This document shows, piece by piece, positions 22,482 through 33,802 of a stretch of DNA of 64,000 nt (position 1 is the stretch's first letter; every line of letters begins with the position of its first letter). Source of the DNA: Linyphia triangularis (taxonomy: Eukaryota > Arthropoda > Arachnida > Araneae > Linyphiidae); assembly GCA_963978545.1 (NCBI GenBank), contig OZ021726.1:35902959-35966958 (forward strand), read 5' to 3'. The notes beneath the pieces were generated by a model, which worked only from the letters and a program-made list of their open reading frames with translations, did not search any database and was not told the origin of the DNA. The position numbers and the translations under genes are program-made.

Positions 22482-22697
22482 TTGCTTATGTCCTAAGCCA
22501 AAAAAGATAGTTGTAGATGAAGTCTATTATAATATATTATATGACTTAATAATTTTCTCCCAACGTGATTTACTGTGATGGTGTAATGTAATTTTTCTCG
22601 TGTTTCTAAAAGTCCTTAATAAATATTTGTGGGTCCTTAAAAAGTCCTTAAGAACTCCTTAATTTTCATTTTGAAAAAGAGTGGGAACCCTGATTTC

Positions 22698-24600
22698 TTT
22701 ACGAAAATTTCGCCTAAGAAAAGATATCTTCCGTTTTCGAAAGTAAATTCTCGAATTATGTGCCTGACCCTGCGGCATAACCCTTACTGATGAGGAAACC
22801 AGTTGATTCTTCTTCATCGCCATAAAACGCATAGAATTCTCAAGTCATCGCCGGAAAAGGCATGGAATTCTCGAATCTTCTGTAATGTTGCCATCCACTT
22901 TAGAAGTGGGGATATTTTTCTATGATGTAGCAAAAAAAGCTGTTTTTAAGAAACATGTGTTCTGATCTAGGTGTTTTACACGTGCTCTACGTTCTTTTCT
23001 TTTTCATTCTATTCAGCTTTTTTTTTTTTACTAAAATTGCGATAATTCCCGAGATCGATGCAGATCTTCATTACAATTTTATTGGGCTTCTTGCGAGTTT
23101 GTTTTGAGAGGAAGAGTGTTATGGTAATCTTGTGTTCCTATTCAGCTCAATGAATTTTTACTTGTCTTCTTTTACCACCCTGTAAATGTTTAAATAAGAT
23201 CAGACATAAATTATAACACTTGTTCCGATTCATCACTTTCTGCGGGGGGAATCGAAACACCATGAAAAAAATCAAAATAAATGCAAGTCATGTTTTTTTC
23301 AACATTTTTGGATTTGATCGTTATAGAAAAAGGTAAGACTCGAGTTTCAAAGTCAAAAATAAATTTCGTTAAAGATATTATTACACGCAATTTTTTACTT
23401 TGAAAGTTGAAAAGTATATTCCGATTCACCCCGTTTTACAGTATTCGGACGATTATTTGAATCGCTAATTTTTTTTATCTTTATGTTTTTGTAATTATTA
23501 TAGCTGTCAAAGTGTGTAGTTCTTGTTTGACTTTTTTTTTTTTTTTTTTTTATGAATGTGAGATTTGTTTACACTTATATAGATGTTTTAACATATCTAA
23601 ACTACAGAATAAAATTCTGGGCTTGACTTGAAAAAGAATCCCACCATCCTATTTTGGGTAAATTTTAATTGTTTGCCTTTGCGAAGCCGTCTTCAATTGT
23701 TCATATAAAGCTCCTTTAAACAAATATTTTCTAAAAGTCGCCTACAATGGTCATAATTAATCATAAAGTAGGAAAAAAGACGATCCAAGCCTACAAATAA
23801 ACGTATGAAGTTGCTTGTCGTTTCTTCCTGGCAAAAACTTCAACTAATTAAGATATAATACAATTCTACACACTGTCACCTTTTATTGTTTTCCACAATT
23901 TTGGATACTCAACGTTCCATCTGGTTATTTGCTAAGCAGACCACCACACTATGTACATTCAGATGCAGATTTTTTAGTTTGCAAACCTCCACAATAGTGA
24001 CTTCACACTCTGCAGAGGAGCTTATTCGGCGCTTATGTTATCCGCTTTTTGTCTTTCTTCTTGACAGTGAAATAATAATAAACAATAAATAAGCGTTTCT
24101 GATCACGTGACGATGCGTTCAGAAAACCATTTTTTAAAATTCGATTCATAATAATTTGAACAATTATTTTAAGTAAAAAAAATGCTTGTATTATTATTAT
24201 TTCGTTAAATACTATATAAATGCCACATTTGGTAATTCTTTGTTGATGATGTCAAATACCCTTTTACTTGATTTGTTATTAAAATTTTAAATGCATCGAA
24301 GACTTTTGGGACACCCTGTATATGTATATAAAAAACTTAGCTCTTTAAAAAATTGAAAAATAATATGTATGCAAGTAAAAATTGCAACTTTTTGAATTTT
24401 TGAGTGAAACATTGATGTTTTTTTTTTTTTCCCCCTATTTTTTTTCACGCACTTTAAAAATGTTAATCAAAAATTATAAAAAGTTAAAATAGTACATGGT
24501 CTCTTGAAATAAATTGATCTGTTTAAGGTTGGTTTAAGTCGTTAATCTTCCTTATAAATTACCACTTGAATTCATATAATATTATCCTCGATGTAATGTC
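22698..24600. other. Intergenic region between the 4-kb transposon and gene 2
   Basis: Non-coding. The 'gaattctc(a/g)a' phrases at 22830-22880 form a short degenerate repeat. Sequence at 23880-24110 is somewhat less AT-rich but has no recognisable gene. The phrase 'cttttgggacaccctgtata' at 24304-24323 is a mariner-type terminal sequence; no opposite end was found. Confidence 0.45.
24304..24323. mobile_element. Solitary mariner-like terminal sequence
   Basis: CTTTTGGGACACCCTGTATA matches the common ending of arthropod mariner elements at a TA target. Only one end is visible, so this is a remnant. Confidence 0.45.
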
Positions 24601-24626
24601 AACAATGAACTTATATAACTACTGTT

Positions 24627-24636
24627 GTATAAATAT
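24627..24636 (+). promoter_or_regulatory. Candidate TATA box for gene 2
   Basis: TGTATAAATATATA lies about 185 bp before the signal-peptide ATG at 24815, which itself has a strong CCACCATGA context. In DNA this AT-rich the match is weak evidence; it fits a short 5' UTR starting near 24660. Confidence 0.35.
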
Positions 24637-24814
24637 ATATAGTTTAAGAGGTCACAAGTAAAATTTATCTATTACTGAAATCAAAATAATTGTTGTGAAA
24701 TAATGTTATAATTATGTTAATGTTATATTATATGTTATTTTCATCTTTAAGTTGTTTCTTTGGTTCACTTGACTTTCAATAATGTTTATCTTATTTTAAA
24801 CTCTTTCTTCCACC

Positions 24815-27800
24815 ATGAATTTCTTTATAAAAAGTATTTTCTGGTTTCTCTTAATTCACATCGTAGCTGAAGGTATTCCTATGAACAAGGATTTCTCAAC
24901 TCAAAATACAGTAAGTGTTATATGTTTAAAGAGAGGAAGGCTTTACAACCAGAAAGTGTTACTCTTGGATTTAATATGCATTATCTGTTTATACTTTAGT
25001 GCAATGTGCAAGGTTATTTTAAACCATGCACCACTCGCAAATTATACTTCTTGCCTCTTCTTCACCATTCGAAAATTATTCTTATTAAAAATAAATTAAT
25101 CGCGTCTCGTATAGTCCGAGCAAGGCCACAATGCATTCTATCAAATTTTGAGGGCATTCTATCAAATTTCACTGTCACTAAAAGGTCACTTTTACTTACG
25201 TTTGTATCTTCAGATACTAAAAAAAACATCTTGCCGTCCTCCAATCGTCCTGAAATTTAACAGGTAGATTCGTTGTCGATAAAGTTACATTATATCATGT
25301 TTCGAGAGGTGTCACTGTCACTAAAAGGTCGCTTTTACACACGCTTCTATCTTCAGTATACAAAAAAAAACTTTCAGTCATCCAATGGCACTGAAATTTA
25401 ACAGGTAGATTCGTTGTCGATAATGTTGCATTATGTCATTGCAACGTTATATCATTGCGTTTCATTTGTTGTTTCTTGGGCACCATGTATGACAGGTAGT
25501 CAGAAAAAACACTAGGAACCGTACCATTTTTTAGTCTCTTTGTCTTCAAGATAATCATCAGATTTGAAATGCAGACAACAGTGGAGGGAGTCTTGTCATT
25601 AATGTGTAGATTAGCTCTGGAAATCACTTTTACCCATTCCTTGCGTTGATCCGGATCCAAAGGGAATTCCTGAAATTTAACATCGGCTCTCTTTCCAGAA
25701 TACGGAGTACAGCGTGGTACGCAACAATTTACTATGTTTGGTTTTAATTGATAATGAAATAAATTAATAAATGTAAATCTATAAGGGTGACATCAACTCT
25801 ATTTGCAAAAAATATTAGAAATTAAAAAAATTAAATCAAAAACTGCGATGAAAAATGTTTAGAACGCCAGCTAAAATAAAAATATCCAGGGCTGCCAACT
25901 CTGAAATCACGAGAATTGCCAACGACGACTTTTTAATTTAATTTTTATAATTTCTAATATGCAAGTTTAGGTACCTCATCGAATGTCACTCTGAGTTTTT
26001 TATAGAATGTGAAGAAAAGTAAGTAGATTACGAATCCACAAGTCTGCCGTGTCAAAAATGGCCGAAACTAGACGAAAATCGACCTTGAACGAGCTGAATT
26101 AAATCCTATTGCCAAATATGCCATAACTTACCAAATAATGACCATTCTTTTTTATGTGATAACCCATCGCTCTTTAATTTTCAATTTAAAAGGTTACAGG
26201 CGATTCATATATCTGGCGACAGTCTACTTGCATCTATTAAAGTGAGCCAAGTTGGCAAAAAATATTACGTCACTTATGACGTAACTGATGTTGCCAATTT
26301 TTTTACTTTTAAATGTGCAAGTTTTTTCAGCCAGAGATCAGAAATCGTCTGCGCCCTTCCTCATTGAAATATAAGTGCTATGGGTTACCAGACGAAAAAA
26401 TGTGTTAACTTTTTGGCAAGTTATGACCTATTTGGCAATGGGATTTAGTTCAACTCATTCAAAGTCAATTTTTGATTTGTTTCGGCCATTTTTGCCACGG
26501 CAGACCAGTGGATTAGTAATCTACTAACTTTTCTCCATATTCTATCAAAAATTCAGAATTATGTTCGATGTACCTAAACTTGCAGTCCGCTCTCAGTCTA
26601 GTAGAAAATATTTCATATAATTAAATGTGTAAAAAAAAAATTTAACTAATTTCTTTATTCCAAAAGCTTTTCTAATGGACTATTACTTGTTAATAGGTAA
26701 ATGTTATTACGTTTAGCATCTCCAACGTAATGAGAACCTTATACAAAGTTAGTGTTTTTTTCGTTTAAGGGTTAGCCGTTTCAGTCTTAACTGAAAATGG
26801 TAGAAAAGAACGTCGAGATGGTATCCAAACAAATTCAAGATAAAACATCTGAAATTTGTATGTCAGTTAAAAACATTGCCAAAATGGCGAATTTAGCGAT
26901 ATACTTTTGGATAGTTCTTACATTATCTTTTCTTGTAAATGAAACAGAGCAGAGGAGAAAAACGGTCGTGTGATAATGACACTCGTTTTTTAACTTTTTA
27001 CACCTTTATGGCATTTCTACGGAAATTTCGGTCGAGGGGTTGTTTAAAACACTTTAAGAGGAGACTTACCATAGAGATTTTGAACAAAATCGTTGGAGCC
27101 GTTTTTTAACAATAGACAATTCCCGCATTTTTTTTATTCAATTCTAAAGGTTTCGAAAAGGCCATAAACACCAAAATTTCAATTATCCGAGTTTGCCTCT
27201 CGGATTTTGGCTGGAAAACAATGCAAGACGTCACTTCATCAGAAACAACTTACCAACAAAGTAACTCCGAGGAGTATAGAAACGGGACCATTGTGAAACC
27301 TTTCTTTCCCTCTTTGGTTGATCGGGCCAGACCACAGTTTTTGTGACGTCACAACTTACACCCTCGCTAATACATTGAGAATAGCATATTCAAAAAATTT
27401 AGCACATTTGAAAAAAATAAATATTGTGGTAATTACTAATACATTATTTTTTATAAGTCAATTAAAATAGCAAGAAAAATGTCCCACACCTCCATTATGT
27501 GATGAACGAATTGGACATGTTTTATAAAGTTAAAGTTCACGTATAGTTTTAACAAATATTACGAAAAAAATTGGAAAAAAAACTTTGAATTATATTTATA
27601 ATTATATTAAAACAATACAAGAAATACACACTTTTCATTCATAACACACCAAAACATCTGCAAATTAACATTCTAATTTCGAGTTAATGAACGACAACAA
27701 TGATAAAACTGAAATTATTGTTAATATTAAACATTTTCTCCTTCACTTATGTATCAATTAGGAAAATAATCTACTGTACCAGTGAAAGAAGTATTATTAT

Positions 27801-30800
27801 TAATTTTATTACATTACACGACTTGTAATTATACAATATATAAAATACAACATACCTCTTAAGCAGTGTACTTAATTTGCAATAAAACATCAATTAAAGA
27901 CATAAAAATTTTCTTAATTGGTGAGGGCTGACAACTTTCATTTTTTTATTTGACACTTTGTTATCGTTCAATACTTTAGTATAATTGTTGAGTATGATGT
28001 TTGCTGCTACCGACAGACATTTTTTAATCAAAACACTGGATTTCAATTTTTAATCACACTCGTAATCCTCGATTAGTGCCAACAAATCCAACTTATCATC
28101 TCTTTTCTCATCTCTCTCATCAACAACTCTTTTATTTGTTATGCACAGTAAAATGTGCTACATATTTATAATTAATCAATTTTGAAATAATTAATCAATC
28201 CAATTATAATTAATCAATTCTGTTGCTACTTCAACCCGCCTCTTCTGATCTAGCTCAAGTATTGGCTTACATCACTGTCCACAATTTTATAAGCAAGTGG
28301 CTTTTCAGAAACTAATTTGAGAGACGCATTTGCTAATTTCAAGTGAAAGGACACTTTACATGCTACATACCAAGCAATATAAATTAGCCAGATAGGGTTG
28401 ATTAAGATATTTCGATATCATCAAATGAATTCAAAACCTCATAAAACTGTTTAGAAGTTTCCAAGCTTTCAATTTCTTCAATCATCGCATTCAAAGTTTT
28501 TCAAATGGAAATCCCCAACTTCATCTGAATGCAAGATTATTAACTCTAAGATTTTAAGCTTGTGCTCTGACTCAAACACTTGGCAGCAGCATAAATTGTA
28601 ATTTCTGCCATTCATTTACCTGTATTGGCCAAATCGCTCTTTCAGGCAATCAGTCTGTAATTTCCCTAAAAGGAGGTACTTCGGGCATACATTTTTGTTT
28701 GCGAAAAATCCTTCTTGAAGAAAGAATCAAATCAAGCCTGGTGGAGTTAAAAGTGTGACGTCATTTACTAAAACAATCGCTGTGGTCTGGCTCGATCAAC
28801 TAATAAAGAGGGAAAAAAGATTTCACGATGGCTCCGATAAAAACCGGTTCCTAGACATTCCGCGTTGGCAGAATGTGAAATGCATAAGATTCAATGAGAA
28901 CGTGCGAATGAATTGCAATTAAACTCTAAATAATCAAGTTTCAATCGACTAATTCATTGAACAGACGTTCTAAATGGATTTTAGACATTCTGAAATATAT
29001 TTTGACTTATAGGTAAAATTGTAGTTTTTATTTATTAATGGCTCTTAATGATCAAATTTCGACGAAATCGCTTGAGAAAGAGCTGATTTCGGCTGACTAG
29101 CGACTAACCGGTCTTATGATCTCACGTGCCCCTCGATTTAACGAAAGGATGTCGTGTGACGTCACAACCGATAGTTGGGTGTTTTTGGCGGGATCGAGAT
29201 TTGAAGACTTTTTGCTCATTTTCTTTTCTTAATATTTAATAACTAATTTTTTAAAGAACTTTCTTGTGAATATTTGGAATCAGAAAGAAATTCTTCATAA
29301 ATATAATTTACTTTCACTCTTTTTTAATAAATGCGGGAATTGTCCATTGCTGAAAAACATGATTTTTTTTTTCATGTTTTGCGCTTGCGAAATATCGACT
29401 AAAACCTTAATGACAGATATGACCACCACTAACCCGGACACCAAATTTAAACCATCATTGGTCAATTCGTTTGAGAGTTATGTTGGCCACGTACATACAG
29501 ACAGACGTTTTTTCTAGACCACTTTTTTGAAATCAGGATGTTCCAAAACGCGGAACAATATATAAAAAAAATCAAAGCATTTTTTTTAAAAAACTTTTTT
29601 TACTGAAAACGATACTTTCATTATCTATGCTAAGATATGAATGCTACTCTCTCATGCATGTGACATTTATTTTACATATCTTGGTTACTGATTTACATTC
29701 AACTAGAAGTTCTTGACATCTTAAAAGAAAAGTGATTATATGGAAACTATATGGGACATTCTTTTTTTGAGGCCTAAATTGTGACACCGGAATGGTACTT
29801 GTAGTTGCTAATGTCCTCCAAATACCGTTTTGGAATATTTTTTTTATTGTTAAATCTCAACAAAATTAATGTCATTTTATATCCAAGTGATACCTATCAT
29901 TAAAAGCTCACTTTTTAATTAATAACAACTTCCCTAGTAGCAATTTTACCTCGGCCGGTGATCGGAATTCCATCCCCAGGTGAATCGCCGATGATTGGCG
30001 ATTCACCGGAAACTCACCCTAAACTCATCTTTCCCTTGGCAACTAATCCATTTTGTCCCCGTGGCCGGCCATTGGCCGATGTCCGGAAACTGATCGAATT
30101 CGAGCAGAAGCCGACAAGAATTAGTTCGAAGGCCGAGGAAAATTTTGCTCTGAAGAAATATCGAAACAATGGTCGTTATTTTGTCAAAAATATCAATTAA
30201 TAAACATTAAATAATTATAAAGATGTAAGTATTGAATATTAAAAACGACAAGTTAAAATAATGCAAAACTAAAAGCAGGAGCGCGTAATTCTTACATGGT
30301 AGTATTTTCAATGACATTTTAATAGTACAAATAAATCGAAGTTATAACACTACCAAATTCAGAATTGTCTAAATTACTTACCATGGGATCGAACCGAGGA
30401 CGGTTATCTCCGGAGTGCGTTGACATGGCCACTGGACTGTAGTTACTTGTGATTCTTGGTATAACAATTGTATTGTACTACAAAACTCTACTATCATACA
30501 GACTTTGCAAGGAAATTGACCGACATTTTTTTTATATATGGGGTATTTTCGGAAAATAGCAAATCTTCCATAAATTTGGGAAAATGATATTAATTTATTT
30601 ATTATAGCAAAAAAATAATAGTGTCAAATAAATAGTGTCGCCATCTATTTTGTAAAATTTTAACTAACTGATTTTATGATATTTTTTGAATTGCAATTTA
30701 AGAGTTTATTTAATAATTTTGACATTTAAAAAAATATATTTAATTTTTAAATTTTTAAAAAAACTATATCCAATTTGATTAACTTTTTGAAACATATAAA

Positions 30801-33781
30801 CATATTTTTATTTTACTTAAAAGATGTTTAAAAAACGGACCAAAATATGTTCAGCAAATTATAATGAAAACTATTTAAAAACAAGGACTATATTTTTATT
30901 TTATATTAAATTGAAATGAGAATTTATATTTAATTTTAGAAAATTGTTCCTATATTGTTTTACTATATAAAAACTTTTATTTATGGATTTTATTGACGTA
31001 TTAGGTAAGCAATATATAATTATGTGGTTTGTATTTTTTCAAAATATATATTTTACATTTAAAAATTTTCGTTCACTTAGTTTTAAAATATTTTTCACTT
31101 ATTGCCAAAGCGAAATGTTTAGCAAATTGTATACTTGATTTAAATTTGAAATACATTCAAGGATCGCTTCTAATTCAGTGGAATTGCAAGAAAAAGAAAC
31201 ATAAGTTTTTTATCGCCTGTCGATGTGGTTCCGATATCTTGCCGATCAAAAAAACGATGATCAGAAATTCTAATCGGCCCCCGATGTTGGGAAGATATCT
31301 TTTACCGATGAGTTTAGGGTCATCGGCAGACGAGGAAATAAGGGTGTGTTTATAAATCAGTCTGGGGAATCGCCGATGGCTTTGATGAATTCCGATCATT
31401 GGCCGACGAAACGCCATGCAGTGATTGCTACTAGGGTTGCAGCAAAAGCAAATTTCCAAGTCTTTGTAAAATTATAATTCATGTAGTACTCTTTCATCAA
31501 GTACATAATTTCATCAGGAATCTCAGACGGGATGGTTGGAATAGTAGATTGAGATAGAAGCAGGCTTTTTTAGTGCCTTGGCTTTCTAAATCTTTTTTTT
31601 TTTTCCTGCACTTAATAATTACTTTTTTTTCAGGGATCTGACGAATTACAAACAGAAGATTTTAAGGAGGAAATATTCGAAGATTTAGCTGACATTTACA
31701 GAATACTCTCAAAACATACCCTCGATAACTTCCCTAATTTTGCAATGGCTTCATCACATATTGAAAAAAATGAAAAAATTAGAAAGGAAAAACTCAGTTC
31801 GTTAACTCAAGTTCAGTTAGAAAACACAACACCTTCTGACGCTCGAATACTGAACAAATATATTTTTCTGAATACAAGCCCTGATTCCAACTCCAAAATA
31901 GGCAATTTCAAACAAAATGCATCGTATTCGAAACCAGATATTAAATTAAAGGCATTTAATGATCATTCATCATTTTTAAATGCCATAATTCCTCAAAAAG
32001 TGCGGAGAGAAACCAATTTAAGTAAGGGAAACCATGGAGATAAAGCAATTAAAGGCAACGAGAGGAAACTCGAAGGTCATTTAAGTGCAAGGTATCCAAA
32101 GAACAAAAGCCTTAATAAATATTCAGTCAAGACCTCTGTTATAAATGGTAGAAATTACAATGGAAGAAGAAAAAGGTTATTGAGATCAAATATTAATTTC
32201 TCCAGAAGAGATCATTTGGCATTACCAGCAATTACGGACATACGAACGTACTTTAAGAATGACAATACAACAGTTAAAGATTTATTTAAGTTTACAACTG
32301 TATGGAATGCAGTGTATAAATTAGATGAAATTGAAAGTCAAGCTGGATTTCAAAATAGCGTAACAAACAGTGCAAAAATAAAAAACGTCAATACTTTGAA
32401 TAGAGATGAGCGTGACAATAATTCGTTTTTAACTTTAAACAAAAAAACTTCTACGGGGAAGTACGAACAATTTTCAGAAACTAATCGAAATAATATACCG
32501 GCTAAAGTTCTTCATAATATTAATGGTTTAAATAACCAAATAATATCATCATTGGGTAAAAAGTCAGAAAATAAATCCAAAAGATATTATCCAATTAATC
32601 AAGTGATGGCAACAAAAAGTAAAAGACACAATCAAGTAGAAGATACAATATATAACGAAGAATCATTAGATGAGAACCTTTCAAACAAACATCCTTTTAG
32701 TAAACAATTTTATGATTATATACGATCACATTACTTCGTTGCGTTATCATTTTTAGTAATGTGTTTTCTAATATTGTCCCTCTTAATATTAATTGTATTT
32801 TTAATCGGTAAACACAGAGGCAATGTCTTACATAATACGCAGAAGTCAAGACATCCCATGTCCCCAGAAAAGATTGGAAAATTCGAACTTCCAGCAAGAC
32901 CTCAAGACTGCTATTTTCATAAAAGCAAACCTACTACATTCGAAACTAAGGAAATTGACCGTGACATAAAAGGGCGATTGAGAAAAAATTCTAATTTTAT
33001 TGTTCATACCAATTCCTTGTTTACTATAGAAAGCCAGACAAGTGAAAGTGAGAATAGCGATGAAAATTCTGCAGATTTAAATGACATTAGCGGGGAAGTG
33101 TCTCGGAAGGAATTAATGTTATATAAGTCGAAAAATATTATTGACGAGAAACTCGAAGACAAAACACAAAATAATAACAATAAACAATACGCCCCGGCCA
33201 AAAAATTAATTCAGTTACATCGAAAACTTTCAGTTACAGAATCAAAACAACCATTTTTCTCCCAGCAATCAGAAATGTCGAAATACTTACAGCGACATCA
33301 GAACGTGAATAACTTTGTCCAGTTTAAAAAACGAAGCATTACATCCCCCGAAATAGCACATGACATTCGTACAACAGTACATTCTGATGAATTAACTGAT
33401 TCTGGGTTTTCAAAAAATCTATATTTGAATTCTTCAGAGCCAAAAGATTTTGATTCTGTAAAAGAAGGCGAAATTATTTCGAATTCAGAAGATCCAAGAA
33501 AAGAAGAACCGTTGTCATTTAAAGGAAATGTAAATAGTATAAAGGAATTGTTAAATAATCATAAAGAAATGCACTTCAATGTAAACAAGTTTGAAAGTAA
33601 ATCATTGCGGAAAGTCAAAACAGCAAATGCGCCCAATGAAACTGATTTTTATAATCCCGAATTGAAACACATCGACAAGAATTATTCGAATATCATCCAA
33701 ACTCAACATGATGATCATTCTGAGAGATTTATTCAATCCTGGGATGAATTGGTTGATGGTGAAAACGAAACAAATTTCTAA
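24815..33781 (+). CDS. Unrecognised type I single-pass membrane protein (747 aa, two exons)
   Basis: Exon 1 (24815-24910, 32 codons) is MNFFIKSIFWFLLIHIVAEG..., a clear signal peptide with cleavage likely near residues 18-20, ending ACA|GTAAGT in phase 0. Exon 2 (31634-33781), after TTTTTTTTCAG, continues in the same phase (GSDELQTEDFKEEIFEDLA...). Residues about 21-398 form a basic, Asn/Lys/Ser-rich ectodomain with no cysteine, several NxS/T sequons, and processing-type basic sites (RRKR at 210-213, two KSKR closer to the membrane). Residues about 399-424 (YFVALSFLVMCFLILSLLIL...) are a membrane helix, followed by KHRG. The cytoplasmic tail of about 320 residues is Ser- and acid-rich and probably disordered. 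I recognise no family. The intact 2.1-kb frame, signal peptide and matching splice phase make a real gene likely. Confidence 0.8.
25171..25445. repeat. Two-copy tandem repeat, 143-bp unit, in intron 1 of gene 2
   Basis: 'actgtcactaaaaggtc' starts at 25171 and again at 25314. Both copies continue through 'tatcttcag', 'ctgaaatttaacaggtagat' and 'tcgttgtcgataa.gtt.cattat' at high identity. A third partial trace, 'cctgaaatttaacatcggc', is at 25669. Confidence 0.85.
25960..26583. mobile_element. Palindromic foldback element, copy 1 (about 624 bp)
   Basis: The whole element is an imperfect inverted repeat about a centre near 26274 containing ATTACGTCA-CTTA-TGACGTAA. Outer ends are GCAAGTTTAGGTAC at 25961 and its complement at 26569-26583. 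Internal arms match too ('gtctgccgtg.caaaaatggccgaaac' left, its complement right; 'cctattgccaaatatg' and 'catt..ccaaat' pairs). It is non-coding and homologous to 50837-51496. Confidence 0.88.
26870..27109 (-). repeat. Family A dispersed repeat, distal half (split by insertion)
   Basis: The reverse complement reads like 58960-59230: 'aaaaaacggctccaacgattttg', 'ggcataaaggtgtaaaaagtt'-type, 'tttctcctctgctctgtttcatttacaagaaaagataatgt', 'cgccattttgg'. It continues at 29350-29575 on the other side of the 2240-bp insertion. Confidence 0.7.
27110..29349. mobile_element. 2240-bp inverted-repeat element inserted in a family A repeat
   Basis: CAATAGACAATTCCCGCA at 27110-27127 is inverted as TGCGGGAATTGTCCATTG at 29332-29349 (17 of 18). 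Long subterminal inverted segments match: 27262-27365 (phrases 'gtgaaaccttt.tttccctctttggttgatcg', 'gccagaccacag', 'tgacgtcac') against 28740-28870 in complement. The AT-rich centre has no coding frame. The family A repeat resumes on both sides, so this is a nested insertion in intron 1 of gene 2. Confidence 0.72.
29350..29575 (-). repeat. Family A dispersed repeat, terminal half
   Basis: The reverse complement begins GTTTTGGAACATCCTGATTT and runs through 'gtctagaaaaaacgtctgtctgtatgtacgtggcc' to 'attaaggttttagtc', the same head as the copies at 46640-46690 and 58745-58900. Confidence 0.75.
29932..31436. mobile_element. 1505-bp DNA element with CCCTAGTAGCAA inverted ends
   Basis: CCCTAGTAGCAA at 29932 and TTGCTACTAGGG... 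ending at 31436 are inverted. The homology extends inward about 100 bp (paired 'tgatcggaattc', 'ggcgattc', 'cctaaactcatc' phrases). The terminal arms are GC- and CpG-rich (cggccgg, gccgatg) while the middle is very AT-rich. The left arm has an 80-codon frame that I regard as chance. A target duplication could not be defined. It lies about 200 bp before the main exon of gene 2. Confidence 0.75.
30378..30445 (-). mobile_element. tRNA-like pol III promoter segment (SINE head or tRNA relic)
   Basis: The minus strand holds CAGTCCAGTGGCC (A-box-like) followed about 40 nt later by GGTTCGATCCC (B box). No tRNA cloverleaf closes convincingly, so it is a SINE head or tRNA relic rather than a functional tRNA gene. 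It lies within the 1.5-kb element. Confidence 0.5.
31634..33781 (+). CDS. Main exon of the membrane-protein gene
   Basis: An unbroken 716-codon exon, the longest open frame in the window, from the acceptor at 31633 to TAA at 33779-33781. The segment around DHLALPAITDIRTYF and DLFKFTTVWNAVYKLDEIES is the least low-complexity part of the ectodomain and the best candidate for a folded or ligand-like region. An internal ATG at 31745 could be mistaken for the start, but upstream residues from the splice junction stay in frame and link to the signal peptide. Confidence 0.85.
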   Translation, partial: GSDELQTEDFKEEIFEDLADIYRILSKHTLDNFPNFAMASSHIEKNEKIRKEKLSSLTQVQLENTTPSDARILNKYIFLNTSPDSNSKIGNFKQNASYSKPDIKLKAFNDHSSFLNAIIPQKVRRETNLSKGNHGDKAIKGNERKLEGHLSARYPKNKSLNKYSVKTSVINGRNYNGRRKRLLRSNINFSRRDHLALPAITDIRTYFKNDNTTVKDLFKFTTVWNAVYKLDEIESQAGFQNSVTNSAKIKNVNTLNRDERDNNSFLTLNKKTSTGKYEQFSETNRNNIPAKVLHNINGLNNQIISSLGKKSENKSKRYYPINQVMATKSKRHNQVEDTIYNEESLDENLSNKHPFSKQFYDYIRSHYFVALSFLVMCFLILSLLILIVFLIGKHRGNVLHNTQKSRHPMSPEKIGKFELPARPQDCYFHKSKPTTFETKEIDRDIKGRLRKNSNFIVHTNSLFTIESQTSESENSDENSADLNDISGEVSRKELMLYKSKNIIDEKLEDKTQNNNNKQYAPAKKLIQLHRKLSVTESKQPFFSQQSEMSKYLQRHQNVNNFVQFKKRSITSPEIAHDIRTTVHSDELTDSGFSKNLYLNSSEPKDFDSVKEGEIISNSEDPRKEEPLSFKGNVNSIKELLNNHKEMHFNVNKFESKSLRKVKTANAPNETDFYNPELKHIDKNYSNIIQTQHDDHSERFIQSWDELVDGENETNF

Positions 33782-33802
33782 GTGTTGCTTAACGGCAACG
33801 AG

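Larger units (their letters stand above)
18657..22692 (+). mobile_element. 4036-bp CAGGGTTC-family DNA transposon with 5-bp TSD
   Basis: Left end CAGGGTTCCCACGG and right end GTGGGAACCCTG are inverted repeats. The flanking pentamer atttc is duplicated (18652-18656 and 22693-22697). Subterminal 'gtccttaaaagt(t/c)cttaagaactcctta' motifs occur at both ends in inverted arrangement. The interior has broken plus-strand transposase-like reading (19083-19505), a coiled-coil frame ending at 21623, the array element and two SINEs. It looks like a degraded, repeatedly hit member of the family whose deleted relatives are at 3396-3744 and 6944-7686. Terminal CAGGG is typical of hAT-like elements, where 8-bp duplications are usual; a 5-bp form would be a subgroup. 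Confidence 0.82.

Noticed and set aside
29958..30200. 80-codon frame beginning MIGIPSPGESPMIGDSP
   Set aside because: Created by the GC-rich terminal arm of the 1.5-kb inverted-repeat element.
30378..30445. Functional tRNA gene
   Set aside because: A- and B-box-like sequences exist, but acceptor and anticodon stems do not pair convincingly; better as a SINE/tRNA relic.
31745..33781. Start of gene 2 at the internal ATG 31745
   Set aside because: Upstream codons from 31634 are open, follow a strong acceptor, and match the phase of the signal-peptide exon at 24815-24910.
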